This document shows positions 43,498-52,936 of a stretch of 64,000 nt of DNA, one piece after another. The first letter of the stretch is position 1, and each line of letters begins with the position of its first letter. The stretch comes from CAYJFG01 sp964369405 (GTDB lineage: Bacteria > Bacillota > Clostridia > Oscillospirales > Acutalibacteraceae). Location of the stretch: assembly GCA_964369405.1 (NCBI GenBank), contig CAYJGB010000009.1:1-64000 (forward strand). Reading direction: 5' to 3'. The position numbers and the translations under genes were made by a program. Below the pieces are notes generated by a model that saw only the letters and a list, made by a program, of their open reading frames with translations, was not told the DNA's origin and did not search any database.

Positions 43498-44253
43498 ATG
43501 TATGCAAAAAGAATAATACCTTGTTTAGATGTTAAAGATGGACGAGTTGTAAAAGGAACAAGTTTTGTTAACTTAAAAGATGCAGGCGACCCTGTAGAAT
43601 GTGCAAAGAATTACGATGTACAAGGTGCAGACGAATTAGTACTACTAGATATAACAGCATCAAGCGATGCAAGAAACATAATAGTAGATATAGTAAATAA
43701 AGTTGCTGACAGTATATTTATACCATTTACTGTAGGTGGTGGCATACGAAGCGTTGACGATTTTACAGATATACTGCGAGCAGGAGCAGATAAAGTGTCT
43801 GTAAACAGTGCAGCAATTTTAAGACCAGAAATAATTAATGAAGCGTCTTACAAATTTGGTTCTCAGTGTGTAGTAGTTGCGATTGATGCTAAGAGAAAAG
43901 ATGATAGTTTCGAAGTATATATCAACGGTGGCAGAAAGCCTATGGGACTAGATGCAGTTGAGTGGGCTATAGAAGCTGAAAAACGTGGTGCAGGCGAAAT
44001 ACTTCTAACTAGTATGGATTGCGACGGACAAAAAAACGGTTATGATTTAGAGCTTACTAAGGCTGTTTCTGAAAGTGTATCAATCCCTGTAATTGCTTCA
44101 GGTGGAGCAGGTACACTAGAGCATTTTTCAGATGCATTTACAACAGGTAAAGCTGATGCAGTGCTTGCCGCTTCCCTATTTCACTTTGGCGAAATATCAA
44201 TTGAAGAATTAAAAACGTATCTTGCAAGCGAAAATATAAGTGTCAGAAGATAA
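43498..44253 (+). CDS. hisF: Imidazole glycerol phosphate synthase subunit HisF
   Basis: A 251-residue TIM barrel with the N-terminal KRIIPCLDVKDGRVVKG, catalytic Asp residues near residues 11 and 130 (VVVAIDAKR), phosphate-binding VGGGIRS, and the loop ASGGAGTLEHF. It is the cyclase partner of HisH and makes imidazole glycerol phosphate and AICAR. It is followed by a strong bidirectional terminator. Confidence 0.97.
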   Translation: MYAKRIIPCLDVKDGRVVKGTSFVNLKDAGDPVECAKNYDVQGADELVLLDITASSDARNIIVDIVNKVADSIFIPFTVGGGIRSVDDFTDILRAGADKVSVNSAAILRPEIINEASYKFGSQCVVVAIDAKRKDDSFEVYINGGRKPMGLDAVEWAIEAEKRGAGEILLTSMDCDGQKNGYDLELTKAVSESVSIPVIASGGAGTLEHFSDAFTTGKADAVLAASLFHFGEISIEELKTYLASENISVRR

Positions 44254-44299
44254 GAAGTAATTAATTATTTACATTTATTTATTAGTTTTTACAAGTCAA

Positions 44300-44332
44300 C
44301 AGCCCACTTAAACAAAATGTTTAAGTGGGCTG
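44300..44332. terminator. Bidirectional terminator between hisF and the amylase gene
   Basis: A 14-bp perfect stem (44300-44313 with 44319-44332) closes a 5-base loop. T-rich sequence lies on the plus-strand side and a short T run on the minus side, and the two genes converge on it. Confidence 0.85.
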
Positions 44333-44355
44333 TTTAAATTATTTTAATTTTATTA

Positions 44356-47300
44356 TTATATATAATCTGTTACATTACAATTAAATTTACCTGAAGTTGT
44401 TTGTGGTGTATATAACTTATTATCACCTTCAACTGCTAAATTGTTTGACTGTCCACTTCCCCCATTGTTGAAGATAATTATATCATAATCTCCCTCTTGG
44501 AAAGTTATTGAGTAAATTTTCACTCCGTCTTCTCTTGTTTCTACTAATGTCATCTTTTGTCCTGGCCAAGCTCCATTATTCTTGCCTGTTCCGTCTTTAT
44601 ACATATATGCATTCACTGTTGTCCATTTACCAGTATTTGCAAAGTACATTGTTATTGATGAATCTGGTATTTCTGGGAATGTACCTAAATCTGTCCATAT
44701 TCCATAGTCACCTGATTCGCTTTTAACTGCTGTTATCATTTTTCCATGATTTTCTTCATCTATAATAATTTCGTCAGACTGGTCATTTCCATCGTTTCCA
44801 TTATTAAAGATAACTGCATTTGCTTCTATTGGTAATGTAACTTTATATACGTTATCATCAACTGTTTCTGTTACTTCATCTCCTGGCCAGCTTGAAAGCA
44901 CTGCTCCATTGTTTTCCCAATAATATACATATACATCGTTCCAATCTTTATAATTGTTAAAATATATTGTATATTCTGTTGGCTCATCTGGGTCTACTAC
45001 ACTAGATGAGTCTACTGGATATCCTATGCTATATTCTACTGCTATTTTTGCAAAATATTTTTGTAGTTCTAGCATATCTACAAGTGTAATATCATTTACA
45101 CCATCTATATTTGCTGCTAATACTGCCTCTTCCCCTAAAGTAATGATTTTTGCCAATTGAAGTTGTATTTGTAATGGGTCTACTATATTTAATTTACCAT
45201 TTCCGTCAACATCTCCTAAAGCATATGGGTCGCACTCTGTTATAAACTCTTCACTAGGTGGGTTTACAAAGTTTTGCCATTTTCCATCTTCCCACACCAT
45301 TGTTCCTGCTGCTTCAAATCCACCTGCTTCTCTATTTGCTTTTAATGCTGCTGAACCATATGTAACTACTGTTGGTGGTAATGTTCTACCGTCTAAACCA
45401 GTTGATACATATCCTTCATTAAATTTAATTGTTGCTGTAGTTAGTGGTATCATCGCTTTATAATAACTTGTTCCATTAACTTTTGTCATTTTCATTCCCG
45501 GGTATTCTTGTAGCTCGTTACCGTTCTCATCTTTAACATAACAGTAAACTCCACTATCCCCTATCCAAGACTCATTACCAGTTATATCAAAGTATACTAC
45601 TGTGTTTGCATTAGGGTCTTTTTTAACTATTTTATAAGTTTCTGTTGTTACAACTTCACCTTTTTTTGCTGCTATTGTAACTGCTATTTCTGATGTTACT
45701 TCTACATCTTTACCTATTGTAAAGCTACCATTTCCACTTACTGTTGTGTAGTTTTTACCATCTGTACTATATGAGAATGAATCTGCATTTTTAAGCTCTA
45801 CTGACATTTGTGCTGTATCTTCCATAAAGTATAATGTATCTGCTACTTTAACTTCTTCGCCATTTAATGATACTGTAGCCTCTGGTGTTGTTAATGTTTT
45901 ATTATATATTACTGCTACACTTTTTGCAGGTACAACACCTGTTAATGTGCCATTACTTACAGTAAAATTAGAACCATTAACTTGGTCTGTATATGTATTA
46001 TCAACCATGCCTGTGCTATAGCTTATATTTGCATCTGAACTTGATAAATTAACTATTACTATACCGTCATCTCCACGCTCAACATAATATTGTGAACCTA
46101 AAGAATCTACTTTTTCAGATTGACCCTCATAAGCATTACGGAATTTATTAACCTCAGCAACTGTTTTATCTTGCCATAATAAGTTACCAGGTCCACCCAT
46201 TAACTCATCATATGCTATTGTTGTACTACCTACTGATTGTCCTGTTTCTTCGTGTTCTGGTCTTGCTAAATATAAAGATGTAGCATCTTTTCTAGCTCCG
46301 ATTATACCCCAACCTAATAAAAGTTGCTCATGTGTTAATGCACTTGATTCGCTCGAAGCAAAGTTATCGTGTGACTCAACCCATGTTACTATGTTATCAG
46401 CTGTTGTATCTAGTTTATAGCTTTCTAAAGAGGCTGAAGAACTATTTCCTTTAATTAAGCCTCTAACTGTGCTACCATATGAGCTATCTGTAACACTCAT
46501 ATATTGTGCATAATTATCCACGTCTGTTCCCATTGGAGATAATATTTCGCCATATATGTATACATCTGGTTTTATTGATTTTGCATAATCAACTACATTT
46601 GGCCAGAAGTCTGATGCAAATTCATTACCATCTTGAGCTTCATCACTAGGTAATTCAATATGTTTAGCAGCATCAAAACGGAAACCATCAGCACCTAAAT
46701 CTATGCATTCTTTAAGCAATGCTTTTACATAATCTTGTACTTTTTCATTACTTGTATTTAAGTCAGGTATACCGCTTAATCTCTTTTGAGTCATATCATA
46801 TCTACTGTTATCATTTACATTTCCTGATACTGTGTGGAAAGCATCTGGGTCTAATCGTAAATCTTCGATAACATCAGGGTGTACCTTACCAGATGCACCA
46901 CTATCTGCTTGGGCAACGTGGTTTGCTACTATGTCAACTACGACTTTAACACCATGTTCCTCAGCTATTTGACACATAGCCTCAAAGTCAGCTTTACTGC
47001 CTAACGAGTTACCAACTTCAAAGTTAACTGGTTGATATAATGCCCACCAGTCACAAGCGTATGTTGTAACGTTTGTAGTAATTTTTGAGCCTTGTACAGG
47101 AGAAACTTGAACAGATGTAAACCCTGCCATAGCAATTTCTTTCATATAATCAGCAACATCATTGAAGTGCCAATTAAAAGCGTGTAAAATATTACCGTCT
47201 TGAACATTATCAGCTAAGTTGTACGCTGTAGATGTTTGTTGCATTGAATTTGTGTTTTCTTTTGTATCAGCATCAGAGATTGAAACAGCAGATGTAGGAA

Positions 47301-47364
47301 TAACAAAGCAACTAACTGTTAACAACAATACTAAAACAAGAGATATTATTGATTTTCTTGTCAT
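44356..47364 (-). CDS. Secreted GH13 alpha-amylase with dockerin and starch-binding modules
   Basis: A 1002-residue exported enzyme. It has a signal peptide (residues 1-26), then a GH13 catalytic domain (about 48-490) with nucleophile Asp231 (DGFRFDAAKH), acid/base Glu273 (YGEIL) and Asp333 (VESHDNF). Beyond it come a starch-binding-like CBM25/26 module at about 588-670 and a type I dockerin at about 716-775, with both duplicated calcium loops (DVDGNGKLNIVD, NIDGVNDITLVD). Two more CBM26-like modules lie at about 797-890 and 905-1000. The dockerin implies attachment to a cohesin scaffold, as in the amylosome of Ruminococcus bromii. The start at 47364 has GGAGG upstream. The longer frame to 47433 is rejected. 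Confidence 0.93.
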   Translation of the reverse strand: MTRKSIISLVLVLLLTVSCFVIPTSAVSISDADTKENTNSMQQTSTAYNLADNVQDGNILHAFNWHFNDVADYMKEIAMAGFTSVQVSPVQGSKITTNVTTYACDWWALYQPVNFEVGNSLGSKADFEAMCQIAEEHGVKVVVDIVANHVAQADSGASGKVHPDVIEDLRLDPDAFHTVSGNVNDNSRYDMTQKRLSGIPDLNTSNEKVQDYVKALLKECIDLGADGFRFDAAKHIELPSDEAQDGNEFASDFWPNVVDYAKSIKPDVYIYGEILSPMGTDVDNYAQYMSVTDSSYGSTVRGLIKGNSSSASLESYKLDTTADNIVTWVESHDNFASSESSALTHEQLLLGWGIIGARKDATSLYLARPEHEETGQSVGSTTIAYDELMGGPGNLLWQDKTVAEVNKFRNAYEGQSEKVDSLGSQYYVERGDDGIVIVNLSSSDANISYSTGMVDNTYTDQVNGSNFTVSNGTLTGVVPAKSVAVIYNKTLTTPEATVSLNGEEVKVADTLYFMEDTAQMSVELKNADSFSYSTDGKNYTTVSGNGSFTIGKDVEVTSEIAVTIAAKKGEVVTTETYKIVKKDPNANTVVYFDITGNESWIGDSGVYCYVKDENGNELQEYPGMKMTKVNGTSYYKAMIPLTTATIKFNEGYVSTGLDGRTLPPTVVTYGSAALKANREAGGFEAAGTMVWEDGKWQNFVNPPSEEFITECDPYALGDVDGNGKLNIVDPLQIQLQLAKIITLGEEAVLAANIDGVNDITLVDMLELQKYFAKIAVEYSIGYPVDSSSVVDPDEPTEYTIYFNNYKDWNDVYVYYWENNGAVLSSWPGDEVTETVDDNVYKVTLPIEANAVIFNNGNDGNDQSDEIIIDEENHGKMITAVKSESGDYGIWTDLGTFPEIPDSSITMYFANTGKWTTVNAYMYKDGTGKNNGAWPGQKMTLVETREDGVKIYSITFQEGDYDIIIFNNGGSGQSNNLAVEGDNKLYTPQTTSGKFNCNVTDYI

Positions 47365-47648
47365 ATTAGAAACCTCCATAATTAATTTTAATGACTTTAC
47401 TATTATAATGCATTTATATATTTTTTTCAACAAAATGAGGCTAAAAAAATAATATTTTTTATATATTTTTTTACGATGAAAAGTTAATTTATGAATAAAT
47501 TGTTAAAGAACTCCAAATTGTCGCTTTTGCAACATTATGTTTTGTTTTTTTGTATTACCATATTAGTATAATTTACTTTTATAAATTTTCTTGTGATTTT
47601 TAATAATTTTTCATTATATTTACTCACTACTTGGGTAAATTAATTATA

Positions 47649-47677
47649 TTGTAATTTTTGACATTTTGATGTATAAT
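47649..47677 (+). promoter_or_regulatory. Promoter of rnhA-nifS-iscU
   Basis: -35 TTGTAA (47649-47654) and -10 TATAAT (47672-47677), 17-base spacing. Confidence 0.6.
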
Positions 47678-47718
47678 GACTTATCTATCGTATTTATTTT
47701 TAAAGGTTGTGATTTCTT

Positions 47719-48156
47719 ATGAAAAATGTTGAAATTTTCACCGATGGTGCTTGTAAAGGCAATCCTGGACCTGGTGGTTGGGGTGCTATTTTACGATATA
47801 AAAATCATGAAAAAGAATTGTCTGGTGGTAATGCAGATACTACTAACAACAGAATGGAAATGACAGCCGTTATTGAAGCTTTTATTTTGCTTAAAGAGCC
47901 TTGTAATGTTACATTATATAGCGACTCGCAATATGTATGTAACGGGCTTAAACTTGGTTGGGCTAAAAAATGGAAGTCTAATAACTGGATGAGAAACAAA
48001 AAAGAACCTGCATTAAATCCCGATTTGTGGGACGAATTATTAAACCTTTATGATAAACATAACGTAACAATTGTATGGGTTAAAGGTCACGCTGGACATC
48101 CAGAGAACGAACGTTGTGACACACTAGCAGTTAATGCTATTAATAAATATTTATAA
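47719..48156 (+). CDS. rnhA: Ribonuclease HI
   Basis: A 145-residue type I RNase H with all four acidic catalytic residues (Asp9 in FTDGACKGNPGPGGWG, Glu47 in NNRMEMTA, Asp69 in YSDSQYV, Asp134 in NERCD) and His124. It removes RNA from RNA:DNA hybrids. The family length is normal. It is 30 bases upstream of nifS in the same direction, probably one transcript. Confidence 0.96.
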   Translation: MKNVEIFTDGACKGNPGPGGWGAILRYKNHEKELSGGNADTTNNRMEMTAVIEAFILLKEPCNVTLYSDSQYVCNGLKLGWAKKWKSNNWMRNKKEPALNPDLWDELLNLYDKHNVTIVWVKGHAGHPENERCDTLAVNAINKYL

Positions 48157-48186
48157 CAATAACCCTTAGAAAGGATAATTAAATAA

Positions 48187-49374
48187 ATGAACAAAAAAAT
48201 ATATGCAGATAACGCAGCTACTACTAAAATATCAAAAGAAGTTTTAAGTTCTATGATGCCACACCTTACTGAAATATATGGTAATCCATCAAGTTCTTAT
48301 TCTATAGGTGTAGAGGCAAGTGATTCTCTTGAGAATGCTCGTAAAGATATTGCAAGCTGTTTAAATGCTAAAGAAAAAGAAATATTTTTCACTTCTGGTG
48401 GCAGTGAGTCCAACAACTGGGCTATTAAAGGAATGGCTCACTCGCTTAAGAAAAAAGGTAAAAACCATATAATAACTTCTAAATTTGAGCATCACGCAGT
48501 TTTGCACCCATTAGAAGTTCTTGAAAAAGAAGGTTTTGAAGTTACTTACTTAGATGTATATTCTAACGGACTAGTTAAAGTTGAAGATGTTAAAAATGCT
48601 ATAAAAGACACAACAGGACTTGTTACAATAATGTATGCTAATAATGAAATTGGAACTATTCAACCAATTAGTGAAATAGGTAAAATTTGTAAAGATAATA
48701 ATGTTATATTGCATACAGATGCTGTACAAGCTGTTGGAAATGTTCCAATAGATGTTAAAGAACAAAATATAGACCTACTTTCTCTAACAGCACATAAACT
48801 ACACGGGCCTAAAGGTTGTGGTGTACTATATGTAAGAACTGGTATTCGTCCAGAGATATTAATTGATGGAGGAGCACAAGAAAGAGGAAGACGAGCAGGC
48901 ACTGAAAATGTGGCTGGTGCTGTAGGTCTTGCAACTGCATTAAAAAACGCAATTAGCACTATGGATACAAGAAAAGAAAAACTTACAAATATGAGAAACT
49001 CTCTAATTGACGGTTTATTAAAAATAGAAAAATCTATTTTAAACGGCGATAAAGATAATAGACTTGCTGGAAATGTCAATATGAGCTTTGTGGGAGTAGA
49101 GGGTGAAGCATTATTATTAACACTTGATTTAAACGGAGTATGTGCTTCTTCAGGTTCTGCATGTACATCAGGTTCACTTGACCCTAGCCACGTTTTATTG
49201 TCACTTGGGTTAACTCACGAGGTAGCACATGGTTCTTTAAGAATATCATTTAGCGATGAGAACACTCAAGAAGATGTTGATTACATTCTTGAAGTTTTAC
49301 CACCGATAATTGACAGATTACGTATGATGTCCCCACTATGGGAAAGAATTAAAAAAGAGGAACAAGTTAATTAA
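48187..49374 (+). CDS. nifS: Cysteine desulfurase (NifS/IscS type)
   Basis: A 395-residue PLP enzyme. It has YADNAATTKISKEVL at the N-terminus, the PLP lysine in SLTAHKLHGPKGCGVLY, and the active cysteine loop ASSGSACTSGSLDPSHVL. It transfers cysteine sulfur to the scaffold encoded by the next gene. The neighbouring iscU, 47 bases downstream, makes a role in iron-sulfur cluster assembly most likely. tRNA thiolation is an additional possibility. Confidence 0.95.
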   Translation: MNKKIYADNAATTKISKEVLSSMMPHLTEIYGNPSSSYSIGVEASDSLENARKDIASCLNAKEKEIFFTSGGSESNNWAIKGMAHSLKKKGKNHIITSKFEHHAVLHPLEVLEKEGFEVTYLDVYSNGLVKVEDVKNAIKDTTGLVTIMYANNEIGTIQPISEIGKICKDNNVILHTDAVQAVGNVPIDVKEQNIDLLSLTAHKLHGPKGCGVLYVRTGIRPEILIDGGAQERGRRAGTENVAGAVGLATALKNAISTMDTRKEKLTNMRNSLIDGLLKIEKSILNGDKDNRLAGNVNMSFVGVEGEALLLTLDLNGVCASSGSACTSGSLDPSHVLLSLGLTHEVAHGSLRISFSDENTQEDVDYILEVLPPIIDRLRMMSPLWERIKKEEQVN

Positions 49375-49421
49375 CTAGTAAACATATAAAGGTATAAAAT
49401 TTTGAAAGGATAAGATTAATA

Positions 49422-49865
49422 ATGGCGTATAGTGAAAAAGTAATGGAGCATTTTGCAAACCCTAGAAATGTAGGAGAGCTTGAAGATGCTAACGGAATTG
49501 GCGAAGTTGGAAATGCAAAATGTGGCGACATCATGAAGATGTATTTAAAAATTGAGGATAACATTATAACTGATGTAAGATTTAAAACTTTTGGATGTGG
49601 TGCAGCTATTGCTACAAGTTCAATGGCAACAGAACTTGTAAAAGGCAAAACAATAGAAGAAGCATTACAATTAACTAACAAAGCAGTTATGCAAGCATTA
49701 GATGGTTTGCCAGCAGTTAAAGTTCATTGTTCTGTACTAGCTGAGCAAGCAATTAAATCAGCGCTTAGTGATTACTACACAAGACTAGGTATAGACCCAG
49801 AACCAATTGTAGGAAAAATTGAAGATTGTGACCACCACGACGACAGTTGTGGCTGTAGTATGTAA
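49422..49865 (+). CDS. iscU: Iron-sulfur cluster scaffold protein (IscU/NifU N-terminal type)
   Basis: A 147-residue scaffold with three conserved cysteines (GNAKCGDIMK, FGCGAAIATSS, KVHCSVLAEQAI) and the conserved Asp after the first one. The C-terminus has an unusual His/Cys-rich tail (DCDHHDDSCGCSM) that could bind metal. It assembles 2Fe-2S or 4Fe-4S clusters with the adjacent NifS. In this window the likely clients are the glutamate synthase subunits and the radical SAM protein. Confidence 0.95.
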   Translation: MAYSEKVMEHFANPRNVGELEDANGIGEVGNAKCGDIMKMYLKIEDNIITDVRFKTFGCGAAIATSSMATELVKGKTIEEALQLTNKAVMQALDGLPAVKVHCSVLAEQAIKSALSDYYTRLGIDPEPIVGKIEDCDHHDDSCGCSM

Positions 49866-49963
49866 TAGTAAACCATCAGCAAATGAATATTTTATAATAA
49901 ATATATATTAGCATTACAAAATCTTTTTAAATTAAAAAACTCACAACTTACAAAAGAGGTTGT

Positions 49964-50006
49964 CTAAAATGATAAAAATCATTTTAGACAACCTCTTACT
50001 TTATTA
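49964..50006 (+). terminator. Terminator of the nifS-iscU unit
   Basis: AGAGGTTGTCTAAAATGAT pairs perfectly with its complement across a short AAAA loop, a 19-bp stem, followed by TACTTTATT. Confidence 0.85.
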
Positions 50007-50012
50007 TTTAAA

Positions 50013-50225
50013 ATATATCCACCTATTCGTATTGGTCTAAGATAACCTGCCTACATGTAAGCAGGTGGGTATTTCTCTCTTGATTCACGCTCCCTTCGTC
50101 CTTGAACTAGAATAAATTCTAACAAGGGAGGTCTGCAATCCACAACAGAAGTAAAATTCCCATAAATAAGGTTGTAGGGTTATAAAGACTCTAATTACGA
50201 AATAAGCAGACATATTTTAAATAAC
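50013..50225 (+). ncRNA. ssrS: 6S RNA (candidate)
   Basis: The ends pair (TTATTTAAAATAT near 50013 with ATATTTTAAATAA near 50212-50224). The internal arrangement is a long interrupted hairpin with a central bubble and an apical part CTCCCTT...AAGGGAG. The stretch GGTATTTCTCTCTTGATTC, followed by ACGCTCCC, resembles the conserved bubble strand of 6S RNA (GATATTTCA...GCGCTCC in E. coli). 6S RNA binds sigma-70-type RNA polymerase in stationary phase. No protein-coding frame fits. Assignment is by structure and motif, not by a model search. The flanks (49866-49963 and 50226-50392) are AT-rich with nothing I can identify. Confidence 0.65.
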
Positions 50226-50392
50226 AAATTTTTATTAATTTTAAAAAGTATCTAGTAGTATCTTACATATATATAATAACATATCTTTAGCTTTTAGTCA
50301 ATATAAATAGTAGCACTTGTATAAAATTTTTGTCTGTTTATATTTTTATTATATGCACCAGTTTTATTTTTTATTCCTATATAATTAGTTTT

Positions 50393-50428
50393 GGGTAAAT
50401 GGTTATATTGCTTTACAACCATTTACCC
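50393..50428. terminator. Hairpin after the P-type ATPase gene
   Basis: A 12-bp perfect stem (50393-50404 with 50417-50428) lies just beyond the ATPase stop. The T run is weak on both strands. Confidence 0.55.
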
Positions 50429-50439
50429 GTAATTAATTT

Positions 50440-52830
50440 TTATCGCTTTTGTATTAACTCTCTTTTTTTATTAATCCTATCTACTATACAATTTAAAGTT
50501 ATAAATAACGCTACTGCAACTCCTCCAACTATACCAGACATCATTAACACATTATTATTATAAATTACAAAATCAAAAAATCCACCAAACACTGTAATAC
50601 CTAAAACTAAACCAGATATACAAACTACGACTAATGCACTTCTTAATAGATTAAATGGTATACATAATTTTATTATAAACATTATTCCTATTAACCCTGT
50701 TACTACTCCACAAACGGTTGATATTTGTTGACTTGTAAAACCTAAGGAATTGCCTGCAAATACTATTGATAATATACTTGTTATAACTACTACTGCTGTA
50801 GGTATCGCTTTCGATATTACATTAATAAAGAATTTACCTTCTATTCTATTTTTGTTTGGCTGTAATGCTAATATAAACGATGGTAATCCTATGGTAAACG
50901 CATTTAGCAATGTCATTTGAATAGGCTCAAATGGATAGCTATATGGTATAAAGACAAATAATAGCGATAATATCGCACTATAAATTGTTTTTACTAAAAA
51001 TAGAGATGCACTTCTTTGAATATTATTTATAGAACGTCTTCCCTCTGCTACAACTTGTGGCATCGATGAAAAATCAGAATTGAGTAGCACTAACTGCGAT
51101 ACATTCCTTGCAGCTTCGCTACCACTTGCCATTGCTACTGAACAATCTGCCTCTTTAAGTGCCAACACATCGTTTACACCATCTCCAGTCATAGCTACTG
51201 TGTGTCCCTCTTCTTTTAGTGCAATTACTAACTCTTTCTTTTGAACTGGCGTTACTCTTCCGAAAATAGAATATTTTTTTGCCGCTTCTTTTAATTCTTC
51301 TGTAGTTTTAATTGTTGTTGCATCTATATACTTATCATAATTTTTAAATCCTACTTCTTTTGCTATTCCTGCAACTGTTTTAACGTTATCTCCAGATATT
51401 ATCTTTAAGTCTACTCCTTGTGCCTCAAAAAATGCAAGTGTTTCTTTTGCATTTTTACGTATTTTATCTTTGATTAATAATATTGATACTGCTTGTAATT
51501 TTTCTGGCAAATCATTCTTTTCTATTATTTGATTTGATATCGCAAGCACTAACACTCTATAGTCGTCTGAATATTTTTGTAAACTCTCTTGCACTTCTTT
51601 TGGAACTTCTTTAAATATAAACTCTGCTGCTCCTATTACAAATGTTCCGTAATTTGTAAACGATGCTCCAGACCATTTTTTATCAGACGAAAACGGAACT
51701 ATATGACAACATTCTAAGTCAGTTTTTTTATTATATCTTTCCTTTATCGCTTTAAATGTATCGTTTTCATCATTTAAGTTTGTTATTATTGAGTTTAAGT
51801 ACATATCACTTTCTTTTGCACTTACTCCGTCAAACAACACTACATCTTTAAGCTCCATTGTCCCTTGCGTTATTGTTCCAGTTTTATCAAGACACAACAC
51901 ATCTACTCTTGCAAGTGTTTCTATACAGTATAACTCTTGCACCAACACCTTATGTTTTGATAGTCTTATTATGCTCACTGCTAATACTGTACTTGTTAGC
52001 AAAATAAGCCCTTCTGGTATCATACCTATTAACGCTGCTCCAGAATTTATTATCGCTTGACTTATATCTCCTTCTAATGCGTGCATTTGTCCCATAAAGA
52101 ACAATGCTCCTATTGGAAAAATCGCTATTGATACTATTTTTATTATCTTATTTAGCGTTTTCATTATTTCTGAATTAACTTTTTTTACATATCTTGCACC
52201 ACTAAACACCGATGATACATATGTATCTTTTCCTACTTTATCTGCTTTTACTCTACACTTTCCACTTACTATATAACTACCAGAATATAAAGTATCTCCC
52301 ACTACTTTATGTATTGAATCTGATTCTCCTGTTAATAATGACTCATTTACATCACATTCACCACTCATAACAATACAGTCAACTGGAATTTGATTACCAT
52401 TTGATAATTCTAAAATATCATCTAATACTATATCTTCTATATGAATTAAATTCTCTACCTTATTTCTAATTGCTTTTATCTTTGTAGATGCTATAAAAGA
52501 CAACTTTTCAACTGCTTTTTTTGCTCGTATCTCTTGAAATGTTCCTATCGCTATATTGCATATGATTACACCCATAAACAACACATTTCTATACGACCCA
52601 ACACTTAATATTGCTACGGCTAAAATTACATTTATTAAATTAAATAATGTAAAAAAATTATCCCTAAATATTCTTGGAATTGATTTTGTTTTAAGTTTGC
52701 TTTCAATATTCACTTCGCCATTATGAATTCTTTTCTTGACCTGTTCATCAGTAAGTCCTATTTCTTCTCTTACTTCGAAACGTTCATACTCTTTATTTTT
52801 TACTTCTTCATTTTTCATTTCTTTTTTCAT
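50440..52830 (-). CDS. P-type cation-translocating ATPase
   Basis: A 796-residue P-type ATPase. It has the phosphorylation motif CLDKTGTITQGTM, the TGES loop (LLTGESDSIHK), KIISGDNVKTVAGIA, and the hinge MTGDGVNDVLALKEADCSVAM. About 8-10 membrane helices are predicted. Overall it resembles the CtpE-like class (HAD-IC family) rather than heavy-metal pumps: there is no N-terminal metal-binding domain and no CPC motif (PEGL in helix 4). Calcium or another divalent cation is plausible. The start at 52830 has GAGGGTG upstream. An upstream in-frame ATG at 52866 is less likely. Confidence 0.88.
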   Translation of the reverse strand: MKKEMKNEEVKNKEYERFEVREEIGLTDEQVKKRIHNGEVNIESKLKTKSIPRIFRDNFFTLFNLINVILAVAILSVGSYRNVLFMGVIICNIAIGTFQEIRAKKAVEKLSFIASTKIKAIRNKVENLIHIEDIVLDDILELSNGNQIPVDCIVMSGECDVNESLLTGESDSIHKVVGDTLYSGSYIVSGKCRVKADKVGKDTYVSSVFSGARYVKKVNSEIMKTLNKIIKIVSIAIFPIGALFFMGQMHALEGDISQAIINSGAALIGMIPEGLILLTSTVLAVSIIRLSKHKVLVQELYCIETLARVDVLCLDKTGTITQGTMELKDVVLFDGVSAKESDMYLNSIITNLNDENDTFKAIKERYNKKTDLECCHIVPFSSDKKWSGASFTNYGTFVIGAAEFIFKEVPKEVQESLQKYSDDYRVLVLAISNQIIEKNDLPEKLQAVSILLIKDKIRKNAKETLAFFEAQGVDLKIISGDNVKTVAGIAKEVGFKNYDKYIDATTIKTTEELKEAAKKYSIFGRVTPVQKKELVIALKEEGHTVAMTGDGVNDVLALKEADCSVAMASGSEAARNVSQLVLLNSDFSSMPQVVAEGRRSINNIQRSASLFLVKTIYSAILSLLFVFIPYSYPFEPIQMTLLNAFTIGLPSFILALQPNKNRIEGKFFINVISKAIPTAVVVITSILSIVFAGNSLGFTSQQISTVCGVVTGLIGIMFIIKLCIPFNLLRSALVVVCISGLVLGITVFGGFFDFVIYNNNVLMMSGIVGGVAVALFITLNCIVDRINKKRELIQKR

Positions 52831-52936
52831 TTTATTAACACACCCTCTTAAAGTATATAATATCATATTTCAGCCAATAATACAATTAAATTACTGCTGA
52901 ATATTTTTTAAAATTCAAATTCATGAGGAGTTTAAT

